From positions 1 through 5,936 of the forward strand of contig CAVBBU010000099.1 in assembly GCA_963593765.1 (NCBI GenBank): a stretch of 5,936 nt of DNA. The letters are read 5' to 3'. Under the pieces are notes generated by a model. That model saw nothing but the letters and a program-made list of their open reading frames with translations, made no database searches and was not told where the DNA came from. Below, one piece after another: positions 1 to 3,927 of the stretch. Within the stretch, counting starts at the first letter, position 1. Every line of letters starts with the position of its first letter. The DNA is from CAVBBU01 sp963593765 (GTDB taxonomy: Bacteria > Bacillota > Clostridia > Lachnospirales > Lachnospiraceae). The position numbers were made by a program, and so were the translations under genes.

Positions 1-39
1 AGAGCTCTTCGTAATATCAATTGCGAATAGCTCTTTTTT
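1..39 (+). terminator. Intrinsic terminator of an upstream gene outside the window
   Basis: AGAGCT (1-6) pairs with AGCTCT (29-34). After one mismatch, TTCG (8-11) pairs with CGAA (24-27), and a short inner stem closes on an ATCA loop (16-19). The hairpin is followed by a run of T at 34-39. This is the classic Rho-independent shape for plus-strand transcription, so a gene ending just left of the window is expected. The hairpin lies only 16 bases before the start codon of the next gene and overlaps its candidate promoter. Confidence 0.75.
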
Positions 40-49
40 GTTATATTAT
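21..49 (+). promoter_or_regulatory. Candidate promoter of the methyltransferase operon
   Basis: A -35-like TTGCGA (21-26, 4 of 6 consensus bases) and a -10-like TATTAT (44-49, 5 of 6) are separated by exactly 17 bp. Transcription would start about seven bases beyond the -10, which falls at or next to the ATG at 56. That would give a leaderless or almost leaderless mRNA, in line with the lack of a properly spaced Shine-Dalgarno site. The -35 lies inside the right arm of the preceding terminator. The AT-rich context makes chance matches possible. Confidence 0.4.
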
Positions 50-55
50 AGTGGA

Positions 56-1210
56 ATGAGTAGAATATATGAGCTTGTATGCCCTTGCCACTTTGGCTTA
101 GAGGCTATACTTAAAAAAGAAATAATAGATTTGGGATATGAGGTAAGCAGGGTATCTGATGGTAAGGTATATTTCCAAGGTGATGCAGAGGCTATAGTCA
201 GAGCAAATATAGGACTTAGAACTACCGAGAGAGTTCTTATATGCGTAGCGGAATTTAAGGCAACTACCTACGAGGAGCTGTTTCAGGGAATAAAGGCTAT
301 AGACTGGGATGAGTTCGTGCCAAGTAATGGCAGGTTTTGGGTTTCTAAGGCGACATCAGTTAAGAGTAAGCTTTTTTCACCATCAGATATTCAATCAATA
401 GTAAAAAAGGCTATGGTTGAGCAGCTAAGGGGCGTGTACCATACAGACTGGTTTAAGGAGGATGGAAGCTCATATCCGCTTAGGGTATCATTTAATAAGG
501 ATATAGCTACAGTTGGCTTAGATACTACAGGTGAGTCGCTTCACAGGCGTGGCTACAGAAAGCTAAAGGTTAAGGCACCTATTACGGAAACGCTTGCAGC
601 CGCACTGATTATGCTTACACCTTGGAATAAGGATAGGATATTTGTAGATCCGTTTTGCGGAAGTGGAACATTTGCAATTGAAGCAGCACTAATGGCGGCA
701 AATATCGCACCGGGACTTAACAGAAGCTTTTTGTCAGAGAGCTGGACAAATCTTATATCCGCTAGTGAGTGGAAGGATGTAAGGCAGGAAGCAAAGGAGT
801 ACATAGACTCAAGTGTCGAGGTAGATATACAGGGCTATGACATAGATGAGGAAGCGGTAAATGTTGCCAGAGAAAATGCAAAGGTGGCAGGAGTTTTAAA
901 GCATATTCATCTTCAACAAAGAGATGTAGCTAAGCTTTCGCATCCAAAGAGCTATGGCTTTATAATCACGAATCCGCCGTATGGTGAAAGGCTAGGCGAT
1001 GAGTCAGACATGCCAAGCATATATAGGACATTAGGCGAGCGATACAAGAGCCTTAAGGACTGGTCTATGTATATAATTACTGGATATGAGGATGCGCAAA
1101 AGTATATAGGTCGCAAGGCGGATAAAAATAGAAAGATATACAATGGCATGCTTAAGACCTACTTCTACCAGTACGAGGGAGCTAAGCCACCTAAAAGAAA
1201 ACAAAGCTAG
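56..1210 (+). CDS. THUMP-domain class I SAM-dependent RNA methyltransferase (RlmL N-terminal half/YpsC family)
   Basis: This protein of 384 residues belongs to the COG0116 family, which methylates guanine bases in 23S rRNA using S-adenosylmethionine in the cytoplasm. The first ~50 residues (YELVCPCHFGLEAILKKEI) match the ferredoxin-like N-terminus of the family, and residues ~50-155 form the THUMP RNA-binding region. The Rossmann methyltransferase fold follows, with the SAM-binding motif DPFCGSGT at 198-205, an acidic GYDID at 260-264 and the catalytic NPPYGERL at 306-313, typical of N-directed methyltransferases. The length fits the stand-alone Firmicutes form, without the second methyltransferase half of E. 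coli RlmL. I chose ATG 56 over an in-frame TTG at 38 because family homology begins right after it and the TTG lies in the terminator T-run. There is no good ribosome binding site. It is the first gene of an operon with rdgB 9 bp downstream. The exact rRNA position modified cannot be told from sequence. Confidence 0.93.
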   Translation: MSRIYELVCPCHFGLEAILKKEIIDLGYEVSRVSDGKVYFQGDAEAIVRANIGLRTTERVLICVAEFKATTYEELFQGIKAIDWDEFVPSNGRFWVSKATSVKSKLFSPSDIQSIVKKAMVEQLRGVYHTDWFKEDGSSYPLRVSFNKDIATVGLDTTGESLHRRGYRKLKVKAPITETLAAALIMLTPWNKDRIFVDPFCGSGTFAIEAALMAANIAPGLNRSFLSESWTNLISASEWKDVRQEAKEYIDSSVEVDIQGYDIDEEAVNVARENAKVAGVLKHIHLQQRDVAKLSHPKSYGFIITNPPYGERLGDESDMPSIYRTLGERYKSLKDWSMYIITGYEDAQKYIGRKADKNRKIYNGMLKTYFYQYEGAKPPKRKQS

Positions 1211-1219
1211 GAGCATAAG

Positions 1220-1819
1220 ATGAAGATAGTTGTTGCTACAGGTAATAGTGGCAAGATAAGAGAAATAAAGGAAATACTTAGTGATATAGACACGCAGATA
1301 TATTCGATGAAGGAGCTGGGGATTAATTCAGAGCCCGAGGAAACAGGAAAAACCTTCGAGGAAAATGCTCTCATAAAGGCAAGATCACTTCATAGCCTGC
1401 TAAAGGAGGAGGCGCTTGTTTTAGCAGATGATTCCGGACTTGTTATAGATTATCTTAACGGAGAGCCGGGGATATATTCGGCTAGGTATCTAGGAGAGGA
1501 CACAGCATATACCATAAAATGCCAAAATATACTCGATAGGCTAAAGGGTGCTTTAGGGGAAAGAAGAAGTGCAAGATTTATATCAAGCATAGCCCTTATA
1601 TATCCGGATGGCAGAGAGGAAACAGTTACTGCCAGCATGGAGGGATATATAGCCGATGAGGCAAGGGGCAGTGGCGGCTTTGGATATGATCCAATCTTTT
1701 ATGTAGAAGAGTTTAAGAAAAATGTTGCAGAGCTTAGCGATGAAGAAAAAAATTCCATAAGTCACAGAGGCAAGGCACTTAGGCTTATGAGAGATAAGAT
1801 TATGGAAGGTATAAGATGA
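1220..1819 (+). CDS. rdgB: XTP/dITP diphosphatase (non-canonical purine NTP pyrophosphatase, Ham1/RdgB family)
   Basis: This 199-residue enzyme hydrolyses XTP, ITP and dITP to the monophosphates plus pyrophosphate, keeping deaminated purines out of DNA and RNA. All family signatures are present: the N-terminal substrate loop TGNSGKIREI (7-16), FEENA (46-50) with metal-binding acidic residues, ADDSGL (69-74) with the catalytic aspartate, PGIYSARY (83-90), the base-recognition motif GGFGYDP (152-158) and the C-terminal SHRGKAL (181-187). Length is normal for the family. The ATG at 1220 is preceded by AGGAG at 1209-1213, which overlaps the stop codon of the methyltransferase gene, so translation of the two is probably linked. 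The stop overlaps the start of the phosphodiesterase gene in an ATGA arrangement. B. subtilis has the same pairing (ysnA-ysnB), which supports both calls. Confidence 0.96.
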   Translation: MKIVVATGNSGKIREIKEILSDIDTQIYSMKELGINSEPEETGKTFEENALIKARSLHSLLKEEALVLADDSGLVIDYLNGEPGIYSARYLGEDTAYTIKCQNILDRLKGALGERRSARFISSIALIYPDGREETVTASMEGYIADEARGSGGFGYDPIFYVEEFKKNVAELSDEEKNSISHRGKALRLMRDKIMEGIR

Positions 1820-2307
1820 AGGTACTGATAATCAGCGATACACATGGAGCTGATGGCAATCTAGAAAAGATACTTGATATAGAAGGACGATTTGATGCAC
1901 TTATTCACCTTGGCGATATAGAGGGAAGCGAGCGAAGGATTTCGGATATGATGGGCGGCGGATGCGACCTATATATGATTAAAGGAAATAATGATTTTTT
2001 TTCATACCTTCCGCAGGAGCTTGAGATTAGCCTAGGCAATTACAAGATACTCCTTACGCACGGCAATCTATACTCTGTATCACTGGGAGTTGAGCAGCTT
2101 AGAAAGGATGCTTACGCAAGAGGCTTTGATATAGCTATGTTTGGACATACGCACAAGCCATATTTTGAAAATGAAAATGGCTTTATAATGCTTAATCCGG
2201 GCAGCCTTTCTTATCCGAGGCAGATAGGAAGAAAATGCTCATATGCTATTATGACTATAGATAAAGAGGGAAATGCTAGCTTTACGCAAAATTATATTGA
2301 GGAATAA
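1816..2307 (+). CDS. YfcE/YsnB/MJ0936-family metallophosphoesterase (phosphodiesterase)
   Basis: This 163-residue calcineurin-like phosphoesterase is of the small COG0622 type. The two-metal active site can be read directly: DTH (8-10), GD (33-34), GNND (57-60), a histidine in THGN (81-84) and GHTH (110-113). NPGS follows near residue 130, as in YfcE. Family members hydrolyse phosphodiesters such as bis-p-nitrophenyl phosphate in vitro with Mn or Ni; their cellular substrate is generally not known, so no specific role is assigned. The ATG at 1816 overlaps the rdgB stop by 4 bp, and GGAAGG at 1804-1809 gives a ribosome binding site with 6-base spacing. Co-transcription and translational coupling with rdgB are therefore likely. 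The gene ends the operon at TAA 2305-2307. Confidence 0.94.
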   Translation: MKVLIISDTHGADGNLEKILDIEGRFDALIHLGDIEGSERRISDMMGGGCDLYMIKGNNDFFSYLPQELEISLGNYKILLTHGNLYSVSLGVEQLRKDAYARGFDIAMFGHTHKPYFENENGFIMLNPGSLSYPRQIGRKCSYAIMTIDKEGNASFTQNYIEE

Positions 2308-2334
2308 AAAAATAAACATGTTGAATTTTATAGC

Positions 2335-2370
2335 AGCTTGCTTTAGATTGCAGCTTGTTTTCTTTTTTTT
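2335..2370 (+). terminator. Weak candidate terminator of the methyltransferase-rdgB-phosphodiesterase operon
   Basis: AGCTTGC (2335-2341) can pair with GCAGCT (2350-2355) if one T is bulged, with an 8-base loop. A T-rich run interrupted by one G and one C follows at 2356-2370. It sits 27 bp past the last stop codon, where a terminator is expected because minus-strand tRNA genes converge from the right. The stem is short and imperfect, so confidence is low. Confidence 0.35.
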
Positions 2371-2465
2371 GGCTAGTGGATTTTTGTGGGCTATTTTTGA
2401 ATTAGCGGCTGAGAGTTCACATCATAGAAGGAGAAGATATTAGTCGTTTGATATGAAAAAATTGA

Positions 2466-2537
2466 CTGGGCCAGCTGGATTCGAACCAGCGAATGCAGCA
2501 GTCAAAGTGCTGTGCCTTACCGCTTGGCGATGGCCCA
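2466..2537 (-). tRNA. tRNA-Gln (anticodon TTG)
   Basis: Read on the minus strand, the 72-base gene has a perfect 7-bp acceptor stem TGGGCCA/TGGCCCA. The anticodon stem CAGCA/TGCTG carries loop CTTTGAC with anticodon TTG, and the T arm is GCTGG-TTCGAAT-CCAGC. The discriminator is G73, as usual for glutamine tRNAs. CCA is not encoded: TCA and then six T follow the discriminator. It is the last gene of the five-tRNA cluster, 8 bp after tRNA-His. The T-run just downstream (2456-2461 on the plus strand) may contribute to transcription ending, though no separate hairpin is visible. Confidence 0.96.
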
Positions 2538-2545
2538 CTATAAAA

Positions 2546-2620
2546 GGTGGATAGAGGGATTCGAACCCTCGGCCTCCAGAGCCACAATCTGGCGCGCTAA
2601 CCAACTGCGCTATACCCACC
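2546..2620 (-). tRNA. tRNA-His (anticodon GTG)
   Basis: The 75-base minus-strand gene has an 8-bp acceptor stem, GGTGGGTA/TATCCACC, with one G-T wobble. It includes the extra G at -1 paired with C73 that marks histidine tRNAs and is needed by histidyl-tRNA synthetase. The anticodon stem CCAGA/TCTGG encloses TTGTGGC with anticodon GTG. The T arm is GAGGG-TTCGAAT-CCCTC. CCA is not encoded; the genomic 3' flank is TTTTAT. Confidence 0.96.
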
Positions 2621-2643
2621 ATAAAACAAAAGCTTTATTTATA

Positions 2644-2674
2644 CTTTGAGCGGAGTAAAATACTCCGCTCAAAG
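2644..2674 (-). repeat. Perfect 14-bp inverted repeat with 3-base loop at the 3' end of tRNA-Gly
   Basis: CTTTGAGCGGAGTA (2644-2657) and TACTCCGCTCAAAG (2661-2674) are exact reverse complements separated by AAA. In the minus-strand transcript the hairpin takes in base 72 and the discriminator base of tRNA-Gly and extends through the spacer towards tRNA-His. No T-run follows on either strand, so it is not a standard intrinsic terminator. Possible roles are an RNA processing signal, a partial transcription pause, or an inserted palindromic element. Confidence 0.85.
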
Positions 2675-2743
2675 CAGGTGATGGGAATCGAACCCACGTA
2701 TTCAGCTTGGAAGGCTGATGTTCTACCATTGAACCACACCTGC
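2673..2743 (-). tRNA. tRNA-Gly (anticodon TCC)
   Basis: This 71-base minus-strand gene has acceptor stem GCAGGTG/CACCTGC and anticodon stem TCAGC/GCTGA with loop CTTCCAA (anticodon TCC, reading GGA and probably GGG). The T arm is GTGGG-TTCGATT-CCCAT, and the discriminator is U73, the usual bacterial glycine identity base. CCA is not encoded. Its last two bases form part of a strong inverted repeat that continues downstream. Confidence 0.96.
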
Positions 2744-2766
2744 ATGCTAAGGGTTAAGCCCTCGAA

Positions 2767-2840
2767 CGAATCTGGGGCGATTCGAACGCCCGACACCCGC
2801 CTTAGAAGGGCGGTGCTCTATCCAGCTGAGCTACAGACTC
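2767..2840 (-). tRNA. tRNA-Arg (anticodon TCT)
   Basis: This 74-base minus-strand gene has acceptor stem GAGTCTG/CAGATTC with one G-T wobble, D arm sequence TAGCTCAGCTGGATAGAGC, and anticodon stem CCGCC/GGCGG with loop CTTCTAA, anticodon TCT. The T arm is GGGCG-TTCGAAT-CGCCC and the discriminator is G73. It reads AGA, an arginine codon used heavily by the protein genes of this window. CCA is not encoded; TTC follows. Confidence 0.96.
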
Positions 2841-2861
2841 ACATAGCCCTTGATGCATAAA

Positions 2862-2936
2862 TCGGGGTGACAGGATTCGAACCTGCGACCCCCTGGTCCC
2901 AAACCAGGTACTCTAGCCAAACTGAGCCACACCCCG
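2862..2936 (-). tRNA. tRNA-Pro (anticodon TGG)
   Basis: The first gene of the cluster is 75 bases long. Its acceptor stem is CGGGGTG/CACCCCG with discriminator A73. The C1-G72 start is as expected for proline tRNAs. The anticodon stem CCTGG/CCAGG holds TTTGGGA with anticodon TGG, and the T arm is GCAGG-TTCGAAT-CCTGT with a terminal G-T pair. CCA is not encoded; TTTAT follows. The cluster promoter lies about 24 bp upstream. Confidence 0.96.
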
Positions 2937-2959
2937 ATACGCCTTTAGGCACAAGCGAC

Positions 2960-2988
2960 ATTATACAATAAAATATTTTATAAATCAA
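2960..2988 (-). promoter_or_regulatory. Promoter of the five-tRNA cluster
   Basis: On the minus strand, TTGATT (plus positions 2983-2988) and a perfect TATAAT (2960-2965) are separated by 17 bp of A/T-rich sequence. Transcription would begin near 2953, leaving a leader of roughly 16 bases before tRNA-Pro. That leader contains the small palindrome GCCTTTAGGC (2941-2950), which may help processing of the 5' end. This is the expected strong housekeeping promoter of a stable-RNA operon. Confidence 0.8.
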
Positions 2989-3003
2989 CCATTTTTTTCG
3001 ATG

Positions 3004-3579
3004 CTACAAAACAATCCGTTTAATCGAATTAAGTGCAGCCTTAACAGGCGGTAGCATGAGCACGATGACAGTTACTATTCCCTCAGCTAATATATAAGAA
3101 TAATTATATATAATAGGATAAAGGGTAGCGAGTGATTTTGGGAAGCTTTCTGGCATATAGCTCATCCAAAATAGATATCCGCCAAGTGAGTGAAAAGCTC
3201 CTCTAAGAAAAATAGCAAATACATATCCCTTTATAAGTCCATTTTTTTTATGCTTAAAAAATCCGGAAGCACCAAGTGCACTAAAGGCAAATAAATAATC
3301 ACAGCCGACCTGCAGGAGATTTAGCATATACGGCTCCTGAAAAAATTGCAGCAGTCCATATACAAATCCAACTAAAAGCCCGACTCTAGGACCATACCAG
3401 TATCCAACAAGAACAATAAATAGCATAGAAAAAAGTGTTACAGAGCCACCAAATGGCAGACTAAATAGCTTTATATATGAAGCTACATAGGCAAGTGCTA
3501 TAGCTGCGGCACAAACAACCAGATGCTTTGCAGACATAGCCTTAGATAAATTAGATGATGCATTAACTGCTTTTGACAT
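3004..3579 (-). CDS. thiT: Thiamine ECF transporter S-component ThiT
   Basis: This 191-residue membrane protein captures thiamine at the cell surface and works with the shared ECF energising module (EcfA, EcfA', EcfT), which is not in this window. About six hydrophobic segments follow a short polar N-terminus: roughly 19-36, 45-60, 64-80, 86-108, 115-140 and 155-180. Family marks are GGSVTLFSMLFI (44-55), YGLLQ (74-78), E82, H130, W138 and YNYSYILAE (158-166); aromatic, Glu, His and Asn residues in such places bind thiamine in L. lactis ThiT. A short polar stretch FKHKKN (108-113) joins two segments. The ATG at 3579 has a full AAGGAGG (3588-3594) at 8-base spacing. A TPP riboswitch leader independently supports the thiamine substrate. 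The gene runs divergently from the surface-protein gene and towards the tRNA cluster, with no clear terminator after it. Confidence 0.94.
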   Translation of the reverse strand: MSKAVNASSNLSKAMSAKHLVVCAAAIALAYVASYIKLFSLPFGGSVTLFSMLFIVLVGYWYGPRVGLLVGFVYGLLQFFQEPYMLNLLQVGCDYLFAFSALGASGFFKHKKNGLIKGYVFAIFLRGAFHSLGGYLFWMSYMPESFPKSLATLYPIIYNYSYILAEGIVTVIVLMLPPVKAALNSIKRIVL

Positions 3580-3612
3580 AAAAAAATCCTCCTTGTATTC
3601 AAAGAGGGGAAC
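3580..3612 (-). promoter_or_regulatory. Riboswitch expression platform: hairpin hiding the Shine-Dalgarno site, followed by seven U
   Basis: On the minus strand CCTCTTTG (plus 3600-3607) pairs over 8 bp, with one G-T wobble, with CAAGGAGG (3588-3595), closing an AATA loop. The right arm contains the whole thiT Shine-Dalgarno sequence. It is followed by A and seven T directly before the ATG, so the hairpin can act as an intrinsic terminator, as a ribosome-binding-site sequestrator, or as both. The segment TCCCCT (3605-3610) overlaps the left arm and is complementary to AGGGGA in aptamer helix P2 (3701-3706), giving a plausible alternative pairing without ligand. Confidence 0.75.
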
Positions 3613-3626
3613 GAAAAGAAGTAATA

Positions 3627-3709
3627 TGTGCTTCCTTACGCCGGTACTAACCGGTTCAAGTGATGAGGGTCAGACCGAAAGGCCTATCTCAGCAAGCTGC
3701 TCCCCTAGC
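3627..3709 (-). promoter_or_regulatory. TPP riboswitch aptamer (THI element) controlling thiT
   Basis: The minus strand carries the conserved blocks of the thiamine pyrophosphate aptamer in order: AGGGGAGC (3699-3706), GCTGAGAT (with the invariant CTGAGA), ACCCTCATCACTTGAA, GGTTAGTACC and CGGCGTAAGGAAGC (ending near 3629). P2 forms from AGGG/CCCT and P5 from CCGG/CCGG around TTAGTA. An extra helix AGGCC-TTTC-GGTCT sits in the P3 region. P1 is short. Bound TPP should lower thiT expression through the downstream hairpin. The limits given are approximate. Confidence 0.93.
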
Positions 3710-3722
3710 TTAAGTTGCGATA

Positions 3723-3751
3723 AGTATACTCTTATGGCCTAGCGGTGTCAA
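3723..3751 (-). promoter_or_regulatory. Promoter of thiT and its riboswitch leader
   Basis: A perfect -35 TTGACA (plus 3746-3751) and TATACT (3723-3728, 5 of 6 for the -10) are exactly 17 bp apart on the minus strand. The start would fall near 3716, about seven bases before the first conserved aptamer block, so almost the whole leader is riboswitch. The -10 is flanked by the inverted pentamers ATAAG/CTTAT (3720-3724 and 3731-3735), which could be an operator but may be chance. Confidence 0.82.
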
Positions 3752-3810
3752 CATCAAAAGGGACATTTATTGAACAGAAAAATACTGCACAAAAAGGTCA
3801 TTTGTTTATT

Positions 3811-3828
3811 GAAATTCTGCTGAAATTC
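3811..3828 (+). repeat. 11-bp-phased direct repeat GAAATTC upstream of the surface-protein promoter
   Basis: GAAATTC occurs at 3811-3817 and again at 3822-3828, one helical turn apart and about 25 bp before the candidate -35. Two 7-bp sites in the same orientation at 11-bp phasing is the layout used by OmpR/PhoB-type response regulators. A looser repeat, TTTATTGAA, occurs at 3766-3774 and 3805-3813. A regulatory role is inference only. Confidence 0.35.
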
Positions 3829-3852
3829 ATACAAATAAATCATAGATTATTA

Positions 3853-3881
3853 TTGACAAATAGTGCTACTATAAAGATACT
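3853..3881 (+). promoter_or_regulatory. Candidate promoter of the surface-protein gene
   Basis: A perfect TTGACA at 3853-3858 is followed after 17 bp by GATACT (3876-3881), a 4-of-6 match to the -10. Transcription would start around 3888, giving a 5' leader of about 40 bases. The remainder of the divergent interval from 3752 to 3852 is AT-rich and shows only the short repeats listed separately. Confidence 0.6.
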
Positions 3882-3927
3882 CTATATTGAAAAAATTAGC
3901 AAAATAAAAAGTACAGGTAGCTAAAAA

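Noticed and set aside
553..1765. Several 60-83 codon minus-strand frames opposite the methyltransferase and rdgB
   Set aside because: They overlap strongly conserved plus-strand genes and show no initiation signals or recognisable motifs.
2440..2622. 60-codon minus-strand reading frame across tRNA-Gln and tRNA-His
   Set aside because: It is a translation of tRNA sequence. Fragments of the GGRGFESL type are a well-known false protein made from tRNA T arms.
2644..2674. The palindrome as an intrinsic terminator of the tRNA cluster
   Set aside because: No T-run follows the stem on either strand, and intact tRNA-His and tRNA-Gln lie downstream in the same direction without an evident promoter.
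2678..2860. 60-codon plus-strand reading frame beginning MMGIEPTYSAWKADV
   Set aside because: It lies antisense to tRNA-Gly and tRNA-Arg. Peptides of this kind are common spurious annotations from tRNA antisense strands, and no ribosome binding site is present.
3720..3735. ATAAG/CTTAT inverted repeat at the thiT -10 as a repressor operator
   Set aside because: Arms of only 5 bp in AT-rich promoter sequence are expected by chance, and the TPP riboswitch already explains control.
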